The position numbers were made by a program, and so were the translations under genes. A stretch of DNA of 64,000 nt from JABWBD01 sp040768665 (GTDB lineage: Bacteria; Planctomycetota; Planctomycetia; Pirellulales; Thermoguttaceae), in contig JAXGMN010000007.1 in NCBI GenBank assembly GCA_040768665.1, positions 1 to 64,000 of the forward strand, read 5' to 3'. Numbering within the stretch: the stretch's first letter is position 1; the number at the start of each line of letters is the position of its first letter. Shown here one piece after another: positions 41,461 to 49,970 of this stretch. A model generated the notes under the pieces. The model saw only the letters and a list, made by a program, of their open reading frames with translations, ran no database searches and was not told where the DNA came from.

Positions 41461-41827
41461 ATGGCCCTGCCCTACCATGAGCCGACATCAGAACTTTCTC
41501 CGATGGCCCGCGACCTCCATCGCGCGCTGACCAGCACGATGGAGGAATTGGAGGCGATCGATTGGTACAACCAGCGGGCCGACGTGACCCAGGATGAATC
41601 GCTCAAGGCCGTGCTGTTGCACAACCGGGACGAGGAGATCGAGCACGCCGCGATGACTTTGGAATGGCTTCGGCGAAGGATGCCGGAGTTTGACGAGGCT
41701 CTGAAGATCTACCTGTTTACGACCAGGCCGATCACCGAAATCGAGGAAGAGCGGAATCGGGCGAAGGCAGCTCCGAGAAAGCCCACCTCGGCCGTCCCAG
41801 CATTCCGCCGCGTCTGCAACCGACCTT
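41461..41827 (+). pseudogene. encapsulated ferritin-like protein (EncFtn), 3' end cut by an IS
   Basis: MALPYHEPTSELSPMARDLH followed by ALTSTMEELEAIDWYNQRAD, LKAVLLHNRDEEIEHAAMTL, EWLRRRMPEFDEALKIYLFT and ITEIEEE is a classic EncFtn: the ferroxidase Glu/His residues (MEELEAIDWY, NRDEEIEHAAM) are all present. EncFtn oxidises iron inside encapsulin shells and is normally encoded next to encapsulin. Here the frame has no stop of its own and runs on into a reversed IS4-type transposase at about 41,827; no encapsulin gene is found. AGGAGGTACACCGCG precedes the ATG. The core domain is complete, so a C-terminally altered product is possible. Confidence 0.85.
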
Positions 41828-42837
41828 TCAAAGCGAAATCGGTACAAAAGCGCGATGATCCAAGCCTGCAGATCGAGCAGATTGGTGGCGATCAACAGCC
41901 GATCGGAACTTGCCGGCCCAGCCGATCCGCCGCCGGTCTTGCCCCGCTTGGGGTGCGGGGTGGTTCTTACCGCGACCAGACGGATCTCGTGGTCCGGGCT
42001 GGCTTCAGCCTTCGAGGTGGCGCCCAGTTCCGCGACAGCATCCAACACGATGCCCGCCTCGATGTCCTCCGGGGTCAGCGTTCGCTCCTCGATCACCTTG
42101 TAGGAACTGTTGTCCCGCAAGCGGCAAACGTAGCTGCTGTTGGCCTTGACAATCTCGTTGAACAACGTGAATTTCGCGTAGCCGCGGTCGTCCACGTAGC
42201 AACGGCCCTTTTCCAGAGCCCTGGCCAGCACCGCCCGCTCATCCGACTCGCCGGTGCCTACGCCCTCGGTGACATCGATCCGCGCCGGCACCCACCGCTC
42301 CAGATCGAACTGCGTGTGCCAACGGCATTTGCCGCGGGTCTTGGCTGCGCGCGGATCCTCCAGAGCCGCCTGGATGAGAACCGGCAGCCCCTTCAACAGC
42401 GTGCCGTCCACCAACGTCACCACATGCTGAAGGTCCTTCAGCCTTGGATCGCGCGCCACGGGCTGGCGATCCTTCCCCATCTCCGCCACGATCTCTCGAA
42501 GTTTGTCCGGGTCGAAGACCTCCGTGGCCTCACTGAGAGACCCCAGCGAGAACCGCTGGCATCCCAGCTTCTGTTGTACCTTGCGTAATCCGCTCGCCTG
42601 TTGCAGTGCGCGCATGGAGCGGGCGATGGGGTTGAACATCGCCAGGAGCATCAGGAGGCAATACTGGTCGTAGTGGAGTTTGCGGTTGCCTGCCTCATCC
42701 CGCTCGCAACCCACGTCGTTGAGGCGTTCCAAGAGCGGCACGAGCTTGTCGAAGTACTTCAAGCCCGTGATGTCTTTTTCCGTGACTTCCGCGCGCTTCT
42801 TGCCAGCCATGCCACGATTATCCGCGCTGATCCGCAC
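41828..42837 (-). pseudogene. IS4-family transposase, 3' truncated
   Basis: About 330 residues of an IS4-type DDE transposase: LVPLLERLNDVGCERDEAGN, LVDGTLLKGLPVLIQAALED (first Asp), CYVDDRGYAKFTLFNEIVKA (second Asp) and SDRLLIATNLLDLQAWIIAL followed by LYRFRFE. The third catalytic residue region (normally Y-x-R-W/F-x-E-LFFR) breaks off just there; the frame then continues antisense to the EncFtn gene to 41488. The start is either 42837 or, more likely, M at 42810 (MAGKKRAEVTEKD). No terminal inverted repeats or target duplication were found, as expected if a deletion joined the IS interior to EncFtn. Confidence 0.82.
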
Positions 42838-43468
42838 CGCGCAATAACCCTTGCGCGGGGTTCACTAAAATGCGCAAATATCGTGCCGAACAGGATTGGG
42901 ACGGTGGTTCATGCCGCTTCACGGCAACCGGAATGACGGGAATAGGGTATTTGGGTATTCTCCGGCATCGCCCCTATGCCATTTTCGAGGTAGTCACGGC
43001 AGCGAATCGTGGGTGAATGGGACCGACGATACAAGGTCTTGCGGAGCCAGTCCCCTTTTTCATCACCCCAGGGCAGGGTGGTCAGGGAAGGGACGCCGGT
43101 TCCCGAATAAAGCTGGGGGGTAAGCATCGTAAGGTTTCGCTGCGAAAAACCGGCAAACGGGCCTGCACCCCTCTGCCAATCTAAGCAGAGCATGCCGCCG
43201 AGGGCATCGAACTCACACCGCTTCGCTGCTAGCACGCGTCCGCTTCGGCTTGCTTGACAGGCCTCTGGAGTCCCTTTACCATCCAAACTGACGGGGTTCT
43301 GCGACCAGGTCTTGTCTTGCAAGAGCCGGCTGTTCGGACTAGCGGGATGCGTGTTGCACGACCTCATCGGGGTGCAGCCTGGCGGGGAAGTCCCCTGCAC
43401 GAGGCGTAGTCAAGCGGTTTGCTCCCGGCTGAACCCAGGTCGACATCGTTCACACGGAGCGACTGACC
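42838..43468. other. 631-bp region without a gene; carries a dispersed repeat
   Basis: No coding region is supported on either strand, and there is no encapsulin. 43030-43068 is a copy of the repeat ACAAGGTCTTGCGGAGCCAG followed by TCCCCTTTTTCATCACCCCAG, seen also at 45587-45628 and partly at 36221. The region should include the promoter of the ExbBD-type operon that starts at 43469. Confidence 0.6.
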
Positions 43469-44356
43469 GTGGATACTCCGACATCTCAAGCGAAGCCCGC
43501 GGGGCGGCAGCCGAACCTGCGCGAGTACGGCATGCGGTTGTCGGCGTACGACCGGGCGGCCGGGATGCTCATCGCCCTGTTGTGGTTGATCGGAATTGCC
43601 GTTTTGATCCTGCTGGTTCTCTGGTTTACGTCCAAGATTCTTGGTAGCCAGGCGGCGGTGCCCGTCACCATGGAAGAGATCGGCACGGGCGAGGGATCGT
43701 TGGGCGACAGCCAGGAATTCGACACCCCGGCCGGTGAGGAGGTCGAGTTCGAGGAACCGGATCTCCAGGAGACGCTTGCCGCGGTCGCCGATGCGGTTGC
43801 GGCCCGAGCGGCCATGCTCGATAATCCGGTCCTGAGCGACCAGATCGCGGCGGGCAGTGGCAGGGGCGGGAGCGGACGAAAACCCGGGAGCGGCGGCAAG
43901 CCCGGCCGGCCCCGCAACTGGGAGATCCAGTTCGGCGAGGGCAACACCCTGGAGACCTACGCGAAACAACTCGACTTCTTCGGGATCGAACTCGGGATTT
44001 TGCTGCCCGACGACAGAATCGAGTACATCTACAACTTGTCGAAGCCCAAGCCGGACCGGCGGACCGGTTCCGTCGACGACGAGAAGCGGTACTACCTGAC
44101 CTGGCGGCGGAGTGACCTGGAGCGGGCCGACCGCGAATTGTTTGCTCTTGCGGGGTTGAACGCCCAGTCGCGGGTGATCCTCAAGTTCCTTCCGCCGAAG
44201 ACGGAGCAGACGTTAGCCGCCTTGGAGAAGGAGAAGGCCGGGGCCAACATTGACGAACTACGGAAGACGCGATACGGGATCCGGTCGGAACGGGGCGGGT
44301 TCCGTTTCTATGTGATCGATCAGAGCATCGGGTATTTGCAGAGACGCTATGAGTGA
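43469..44356 (+). CDS. membrane-anchored TonB/TolA-like partner protein, family unknown
   Basis: A 295-residue protein with a short cytoplasmic N-terminus, one membrane helix (GMLIALLWLIGIAVLILLVL, residues ~31-52), an acidic Ala-rich periplasmic stretch, a Gly/Lys/Pro-rich linker (SGRGGSGRKPGSGGKPGRP) and a C-terminal globular domain (~150-295; NWEIQFGEGNTLETYAKQLD, GFRFYVIDQSIGYLQRR). The layout is that of TonB or TolA, but no sequence match is claimed. The GTG start follows ACACGGAGCGACTGACC. The stop overlaps the ExbB gene by 8 bases (ATGAGTGA), so the two are coupled. It probably transmits ExbB/ExbD motion; that is inferred from context. Confidence 0.7.
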   Translation: MDTPTSQAKPAGRQPNLREYGMRLSAYDRAAGMLIALLWLIGIAVLILLVLWFTSKILGSQAAVPVTMEEIGTGEGSLGDSQEFDTPAGEEVEFEEPDLQETLAAVADAVAARAAMLDNPVLSDQIAAGSGRGGSGRKPGSGGKPGRPRNWEIQFGEGNTLETYAKQLDFFGIELGILLPDDRIEYIYNLSKPKPDRRTGSVDDEKRYYLTWRRSDLERADRELFALAGLNAQSRVILKFLPPKTEQTLAALEKEKAGANIDELRKTRYGIRSERGGFRFYVIDQSIGYLQRRYE

Positions 44357-44996
44357 ACTCACCTTCTACATCGGCGTGGTCGTTTACGTCGCCCTGGCGC
44401 TGGTCGCGTTGTGGGGCGCGTTCTGCGTGACGGTCGTCTGGCGGCGGGTCGGCCAGACCCGCTTCCGCAACGAGGAGCAACAGACCGATTTCCTTGACCA
44501 GGTCGACGAAAGCCTCCAGACGGGCGATTATGACGGAGCCGTCGAACTTTGCGATGGCGACCCGCGGGCGATGCCCCAACTCGTTCAGTTGGCAATCGTC
44601 AACCGCGAGATCGGATACAACAAGGTCCGCGGCCTGCTCACGGATCGCTTCCAACGCGATGTGCTGGCCGACCTCGAGTACCGTCTAAGCTGGGTCTATA
44701 CCGTGATCAAAAGCGCGCCGATGCTGGGACTGCTCGGCACGGTTGTCGGTATGATGGGTGCTTTCGGCAAGCTTGCCTCGCTGGAAAAAGTGAACCCCGA
44801 CGCGCTGGCCGAAGACATCAGTTTCGCGCTGATCACCACCGCCATCGGCCTTTCGATCGCGATCCCCTTGGTGCTGTGCACGGCCAGCATCAACGTCCGC
44901 ATTCGAAAAATGGAGGATCTTGTCGGGGCGGGCCTGACGCGGTTCTTCGACACGTTCAAGGAGTCCCTTCGGAAATTTACTCCGGGAGGGAGATGA
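44349..44996 (+). CDS. MotA/TolQ/ExbB-family proton channel protein
   Basis: A 215-residue ExbB/TolQ homolog with three membrane helices: IGVVVYVALALVALWGAFCV, MLGLLGTVVGMMGAFG and ISFALITTAIGLSIAIPLVL. The family signature LGLLGTVVGMMGAF and the following ALITTAIGLSIAIP are fully conserved. It forms the stator channel that uses the proton motive force with ExbD. It overlaps the upstream anchor gene by 8 bp and is followed after 3 bp by ExbD. Confidence 0.92.
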   Translation: MSELTFYIGVVVYVALALVALWGAFCVTVVWRRVGQTRFRNEEQQTDFLDQVDESLQTGDYDGAVELCDGDPRAMPQLVQLAIVNREIGYNKVRGLLTDRFQRDVLADLEYRLSWVYTVIKSAPMLGLLGTVVGMMGAFGKLASLEKVNPDALAEDISFALITTAIGLSIAIPLVLCTASINVRIRKMEDLVGAGLTRFFDTFKESLRKFTPGGR

Positions 44997-44999
44997 GCG

Positions 45000-45512
45000 G
45001 TGGCAATCGATCAGACCTGGGAGGAGCAAGCGGATACGGACGAGGCGTTCGAGGAGATCGAACCGGTAAAGTTCCGGCGACCGGCGGTCGAATCGGCCGA
45101 CTTGGATATCACCCCCATGATCGACATGACTTTTCTCCTGCTGATTTTCTTCCTGGTCGCCTCCACCCCCGATACCCAGATTGCCGTCGATTTGCCGCCC
45201 GCGCGGTACGGCACTGGAGTGAGCGAGCAGTCGTCGGTCATTATTACGGTCGCCGACCGGGGTTCCGGTCAGCCGGCGGCGGTGTACCTGGCCGACGGGA
45301 AGGTCGGCGAGCCGTTGCCCGACGACCCCAAGCTCCAGGAGGCGGCGATTCTTGCGGCGGTTGAGGATGGTTATCTCGGCGGCCAGGGCAAGTCGAACGT
45401 GCTGGTCAAGGCGGAAAAGGGAGTCAAGCACCGGGAGGTCTCCAGGGTCGCCTCCGCGGCGTCGCAGGTCGAAGGAATCAAACTGCACCTGGCCGTGATG
45501 GAAATGGACTGA
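45000..45512 (+). CDS. ExbD/TolR-family protein 1
   Basis: A 170-residue biopolymer transport protein. A cytoplasmic N-terminus is followed by the single helix DITPMIDMTFLLLIFFLVAS, with the proton-carrying Asp in TPMIDMTFLLL, then a periplasmic domain with DLPPARYGTGVSEQSSVIIT and VLVKAEKGVKHREVSRVASA. It starts at a GTG with GGGAGGGAGATGAGCG upstream, 3 bp behind ExbB. It should form the ExbBD complex with the preceding gene and perhaps the second ExbD. Confidence 0.92.
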   Translation: MAIDQTWEEQADTDEAFEEIEPVKFRRPAVESADLDITPMIDMTFLLLIFFLVASTPDTQIAVDLPPARYGTGVSEQSSVIITVADRGSGQPAAVYLADGKVGEPLPDDPKLQEAAILAAVEDGYLGGQGKSNVLVKAEKGVKHREVSRVASAASQVEGIKLHLAVMEMD

Positions 45513-45586
45513 CCATGGTCGGATGAAAAAAGGAATGAAAAAGGGAACAGGCATCGCAAGTAAAGGTCGGTGATTGGGAGCGGGGA

Positions 45587-45628
45587 TACAAGGTCTTGCG
45601 GGCTCCGTCCCCTTTTTCATCACCCCAG
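45587..45628. repeat. dispersed GGGGAC-type repeat between the two exbD genes
   Basis: It reads ATACAAGGTCTTGCGGGCTC followed by CGTCCCCTTTTTCATCACCCCAG. It is nearly identical to 43030-43068. It sits inside an otherwise tightly packed operon, in the 147-bp gap before the second exbD. Confidence 0.8.
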
Positions 45629-45659
45629 ATTGAGTGGTCTTCACGCGAGCACCTTGAGT

Positions 45660-46310
45660 ATGACGATTCGATTTCGATGCACCGGCTGCCAGAAACTCCT
45701 GAAGATCGCCGATTCGGGCGTCGGCGGGACGTTTACCTGTCCGAGGTGCGGGCAGCGGGGCGTGGTGCCGAAGCCGGGGGAGCAGGGTGCGAAAGCGTCG
45801 CCGGAGGAGCCGGACTCTGATCCCGGCAAGGCCGATGAGGAGTTTGAAGGCGTTCGGTTCAAGGTAAAGCGAGAGGAAGACGAGGGGATCGATATGACGC
45901 CGATGGTCGACGTCACCTTCCTGCTGTTGATCTTCTTCATGGTGACCGCGGCGTTCAGCCTGCAAAAATCCCTGGAAATGCCGACACCGGACCGGGAGGA
46001 GAGCGCCACCCAGGCTCGCACTATCGAAGAAATCGAAATGGACGACGACTACGTGATTATCCGCATCGAACGTGACAATACCGTCTGGGTGAACGACAGC
46101 GAAGCCCCAAGCCCCCAAGAGGTCCTCGTCAAGCTCCGCGAAGCGCGCGAGGGGACTCCCGGCACTCGAGGCACGGGGCCGACGAGCCTGCTCGTGCTGG
46201 CCGACGGCGAGGCTCGCCACGAAACGGTCGTCATGGCCCTCGATGCCGGCAACTCGGTCGGCATGGAGAACGTACGGCTGTCCACCGTCGACGAGGAAGA
46301 TCTCTACTGA
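45660..46310 (+). CDS. ExbD-family protein 2 with N-terminal zinc ribbon
   Basis: A 216-residue protein. Residues 1-45 form a zinc ribbon with two CxxC pairs (RFRCTGCQKLLKIADSG and TFTCPRCGQRGVVPKPG). An acidic linker follows, then the ExbD helix IDMTPMVDVTFLLLIFFMVT with the conserved Asp, and a periplasmic domain (DDDYVIIRIERDNTVWVNDS, TSLLVLADGEARHETVVMAL). The zinc ribbon would be cytoplasmic, an unusual addition to ExbD. It starts at 45660 (MTIRFRCTGCQ); the open frame upstream passes through repeat DNA. It is followed after 18 bp by the large propeller gene. Confidence 0.88.
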   Translation: MTIRFRCTGCQKLLKIADSGVGGTFTCPRCGQRGVVPKPGEQGAKASPEEPDSDPGKADEEFEGVRFKVKREEDEGIDMTPMVDVTFLLLIFFMVTAAFSLQKSLEMPTPDREESATQARTIEEIEMDDDYVIIRIERDNTVWVNDSEAPSPQEVLVKLREAREGTPGTRGTGPTSLLVLADGEARHETVVMALDAGNSVGMENVRLSTVDEEDLY

Positions 46311-46328
46311 CCCGGAAGTTTGCATTCC

Positions 46329-49300
46329 ATGATTTCTGCCGAGCGATTCCTCGACCTGCTGGAAGAAAAAGACCTGTTGCCGCCGAAACTCTTGGCGAGT
46401 CTCCGCCGGCAGCTTGCCGAGGCAAAGACGCCCGAGACGCGGGCTCGGCTGACCGCGGCGCTGGTGGCCAAGCGGCTGGTCGATAGCGGTCACCTCTCGC
46501 GACGGCTTGCGCAGCGCCTGCTCGAGCAGGGTGCCGCGGGAGCGGCCCCGCAGCGCCAAGCCCCGACGCAGTCGGCGGGGCCGAAATCCGGGCAGGATCC
46601 CGGGGATCTGACTCTGGCGGAAGACGATGATGAGTTGGCTCCGCTCGACGAAGAGCTTGCGCCGCTGGAGGACGATCTGCCGCCGTTGGAGGAGGTGGGC
46701 TCGGCGCCCGAAGATGAGCCGGGTCCTCTGGACGAACTTCTTCCGTTGGAGGATTCGGCCGGATCGGATCTGAAGGTGGCATCGATGCCGAGTTCCTACG
46801 ACTTCGACGACGAGGACGACGGCTCGGGGTATGAGCTTGCCGATGCCCTTCCATCTGCCGGTCGCAGCGTGCCGCCATTGCCTTCCAGCCCCGGCCTGGA
46901 TTCCTCTTTGGACGATCCGGCCGGCTTCCTCGACCAACTCTCGCCGCTTCCCCGCGACGACCAGCCATCGACAGCGGGAGATTTCCTGGCGGCAGGGGCC
47001 AGCGACCCGTTCGCCGCGGCCGACGAGAAGAAGGATTTCTTCGGGCGGGGCCGAAAGATCCGGGAGAAAGGCAATGTCTGGGATTCGCCCCTTCTGCTCA
47101 TTGGCGGGGGCGCCCTGTTGCTGTTGCTCATTCTGGGCGGTGTGCTGCTGTGGGCAATCTCGCGCGAGAGCGCCGAGGAGATGCTCCGGATCGCCAATGA
47201 GAGCTACAGCGCCGGTTCCTACACGCGCGCGATCCAGGAATACAACCGGTTCCTTGAAAAGGCCCCGGAAGACCCCGGGGTGAGCAAGGCGAGAATACGG
47301 CGCGGCTTGGCGCAGATGCGCCAGGTGACCGACACCGGCAGCGATTGGCCGCGGGCGCTCGAGGTGGCCAAGAAGGTGCTTGGCGAGATCTCGTCCGAGA
47401 CCGATTTCCGCAGCGAGGCCCAGCCGGAACTCGCGGCGATGCTGCCGAAAATCGCCGAGGGGCTCGCTCAGAAGGCCCACGAGAAAACCGATTCGGCCCT
47501 GATCAGCCAGGCGGAAGAAACGCTGGCACTGATCGAAAAGTACTTGGCCCGCTCGTCGCGTCCACACACTCGCCTGGCCGATGTGGAAGCGCTGCTGGCG
47601 CTCAGCAAGCGCGATATCGCGCGCGGCGCCAAGCTGGCCGAGACGATCGCCGGCATGAAGTCGGCAGCCGATGCTGGAAAGACGGAGCAGGCATATCTCA
47701 TTCGCTCGTCTTTGTTGCGAGAGTATCCCGATCTGTCGGAGAACGAAGAGCTCCACGCCGCGGTCCTCGCCGTCTCCCGGGCCGAACAGGCGGCCGTGAA
47801 ACTCGTCCGCGAAGAAAAGAAACCCCAGACCAAGGCGCCGGACACGCGTTACCGCAAGGCGATCGCCCTGGCTCGACGCGAAACGACTGCCGAGGTGCCC
47901 GGCGCCGCCGGGCGAACGGTCTATGCCATGGCGGGAGGCGCCGTCTACGGGCTGGATGCGGCCGGCGGCGAGGTCCTCTGGCGCTGCTGGGCCGGTAACT
48001 CCGCCAATGGCCGCAGCCCGAGCTATCCGCCGACCCCGGTGAGCGATTCCCCGGGCAGCGACGTCTTGTTGGTCGATTCCCACAGCAGCGAACTGGTTTG
48101 CCTGGAAGGGCCGACCGGCAAGCTCCGGTGGCGTTTTCCGCTTGGCGAACCGTTCGACGCACATCCGGTTATCACCGGTAAACAAGCCCTCGTGGCCACG
48201 CGTTCCGGACGGCTGGTCATGGTCGATCTGGCCAGTGGCGTCTCGAGCGGCTATATCCATCTGCCGCAGGAGTTGCGGACCGGGCCTGCCGTCACATCCG
48301 ACGGCGCCACGGCGTTTCAGGTGGCGGAACACTCCAATCTCTTCGCCCTGTCGCTCGCCGACGGCCAGTGCAAGCAGGTCCTCTACCTGGGGCACGAACC
48401 GGGAAGCGTCACGGCCGCGCCGGTCATCGTGGGTTCGCTGCTGGTGATCGCACGCAACGAAAGCGGCGACAAGAGCAGTCTCTGCGTGTTCTCGATCCTG
48501 GCAAAGGACGGTGGGGTGGCCTTGGCGCGCCTGCACGACCTGCCGTTGAAGGGACACGTCAACTCGCCGCCGCGGGTCTCGGGCCGGCGGCTCCTGGTGG
48601 TCACCGACAAGGCGGAGATGACGGTTTTCGAGCTCCGCGGCGCCGAGCCCGATAAGCCGCTGGGCAAAGTGGCCGAGGGGGTGGCGTCCGGAGAAGAGAA
48701 CCTGGTCCGCTTTCCCTGCTTGCTCGGCGAACAGTTCTATCTCGGCGACGTCATGTTGACGAAGTTTGACGTGCTCGCCTCGCGCGGACGGCTCCAGCCA
48801 CGCTGGAGCGACAACAAGAACAGCGTAACGCTCCAGCCGCTGGTGGCAATCGGAGACACGGTTTTCCAGGTCCGTCGCAGGATCGGACTGCCGGGCGTGT
48901 TGGCTTCCGCGATGGACGCCGAAGGCAAGACGCTCTGGCAGACCCAGCTCGCTGCCCCGTTGGCCGAGGCCCCCTTCGAGTCGGCCGGATCCGACGGGCC
49001 GACGCTCGTCTCTTCTCTGGGCGCTGTTTACCAGTCGCCGTTGGCGGGCTCCGACACGGTCGTGGATGAACCTCTGGCCGCAGTGCCCATCGGGGAACTA
49101 TCCAACCCGATTCGCTCCGCCGTTCGTCTCGACGATGGATCGGTGGCCATGGCTGCCGGAGGCGGCGTTGAAGAGATCCTCGTGCTCAATCCCCAGGAGA
49201 GTCCGTCGCGGCTGCGCCGCTTTGCGCTGGCGGATCCTCTGGGCGGTCCTCTGGCGGCCTTCTCCGGAGGCATCGTGGCACCGCTTGAAATCGGCCAGGT

Positions 49301-49970
49301 CTTCCTCTTGGACCCGCGGAGCGGCGACAAGCGGGCCGAGCCATTCCAGCCGGCGGTACAAAACGGCGTCAAGTATGCATGGCAGCGAGCCGTTCAAGCC
49401 ACGCCCGAAGAAATTCTCCTGAGCAACGCTCAGGGCATCTTTCGCGTGGGCATTGAGGACGCGCCGAAACGCCACCTGGCGATGCTCGCGGGCGGGGCGG
49501 CCGCGGCGCCGATCCGGTCCGCGCCGGCCGTCGTCGGCAACACCGTCTTTGCAGCCGACGCCGCGGACAATCTCGTCGCCTTTTTGCTGCCGGAATTGAA
49601 ACCGGCCGGCAAGTGGCCGCTCGGCGGGCCATGCGTATGGGGACCTTTTCGGGCCGGCAAGCAGACACTGGTGGCGACGGAGGATCAACTCATCGCCGCC
49701 GATGCCCAACAGCCCCGCTGGCAGCAACCCCTGCCGTTCGGGCGGCCCGTCGGCATGCCCCTGGTCGATGGGGAGAGTCTTCTCGTTGCGTCCGCCACGG
49801 GAACGGTCTGGCGGATCGACGGCGCTACCGGCAAGAAACTCGGCCAGATCGACCTCGGTGTGGCCATTGCCCACGGTCCGCTCCGAATCGGCGAGCGGCT
49901 TCTGGTCGTCGGCCAGGACGGCACCCTCTACGAGATCGACACCCCTCCCGTCGCCGCGGAGCCTCAATGA
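46329..49970 (+). CDS. membrane-anchored TPR/PQQ-like beta-propeller protein
   Basis: A 1,213-residue protein. Residues 1-70 form a helical domain (ISAERFLDLLEEKDLLPPKL) seen at the front of many planctomycete proteins. A very acidic linker follows (~80-240, repeats such as APLDEELAPLEDDLPPLEE). A membrane helix (SPLLLIGGGALLLLLILGGV) lies at ~255-280, then TPR-like helices (AEEMLRIANESYSAGSYTRA). A long BamB/PQQ-type propeller completes the protein (VYGLDAAGGEVLWRCWAGNS, LVCLEGPTGKLRWRFPLGEP, TVWRIDGATGKKLGQIDLGV). The propeller should be periplasmic. The ATG at 46329 is used; a TTG at 46320 is possible. Its stop overlaps the next start (ATGA). It is probably a scaffold of the ExbBD-linked machine. 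Confidence 0.85.
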   Translation: MISAERFLDLLEEKDLLPPKLLASLRRQLAEAKTPETRARLTAALVAKRLVDSGHLSRRLAQRLLEQGAAGAAPQRQAPTQSAGPKSGQDPGDLTLAEDDDELAPLDEELAPLEDDLPPLEEVGSAPEDEPGPLDELLPLEDSAGSDLKVASMPSSYDFDDEDDGSGYELADALPSAGRSVPPLPSSPGLDSSLDDPAGFLDQLSPLPRDDQPSTAGDFLAAGASDPFAAADEKKDFFGRGRKIREKGNVWDSPLLLIGGGALLLLLILGGVLLWAISRESAEEMLRIANESYSAGSYTRAIQEYNRFLEKAPEDPGVSKARIRRGLAQMRQVTDTGSDWPRALEVAKKVLGEISSETDFRSEAQPELAAMLPKIAEGLAQKAHEKTDSALISQAEETLALIEKYLARSSRPHTRLADVEALLALSKRDIARGAKLAETIAGMKSAADAGKTEQAYLIRSSLLREYPDLSENEELHAAVLAVSRAEQAAVKLVREEKKPQTKAPDTRYRKAIALARRETTAEVPGAAGRTVYAMAGGAVYGLDAAGGEVLWRCWAGNSANGRSPSYPPTPVSDSPGSDVLLVDSHSSELVCLEGPTGKLRWRFPLGEPFDAHPVITGKQALVATRSGRLVMVDLASGVSSGYIHLPQELRTGPAVTSDGATAFQVAEHSNLFALSLADGQCKQVLYLGHEPGSVTAAPVIVGSLLVIARNESGDKSSLCVFSILAKDGGVALARLHDLPLKGHVNSPPRVSGRRLLVVTDKAEMTVFELRGAEPDKPLGKVAEGVASGEENLVRFPCLLGEQFYLGDVMLTKFDVLASRGRLQPRWSDNKNSVTLQPLVAIGDTVFQVRRRIGLPGVLASAMDAEGKTLWQTQLAAPLAEAPFESAGSDGPTLVSSLGAVYQSPLAGSDTVVDEPLAAVPIGELSNPIRSAVRLDDGSVAMAAGGGVEEILVLNPQESPSRLRRFALADPLGGPLAAFSGGIVAPLEIGQVFLLDPRSGDKRAEPFQPAVQNGVKYAWQRAVQATPEEILLSNAQGIFRVGIEDAPKRHLAMLAGGAAAAPIRSAPAVVGNTVFAADAADNLVAFLLPELKPAGKWPLGGPCVWGPFRAGKQTLVATEDQLIAADAQQPRWQQPLPFGRPVGMPLVDGESLLVASATGTVWRIDGATGKKLGQIDLGVAIAHGPLRIGERLLVVGQDGTLYEIDTPPVAAEPQ

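Noticed and set aside
44685..48557. A 1,290-codon minus-strand frame opposite the ExbBD/propeller genes
   Set aside because: It is antisense to four genes with strong family motifs; it is long only because of codon bias at third positions.
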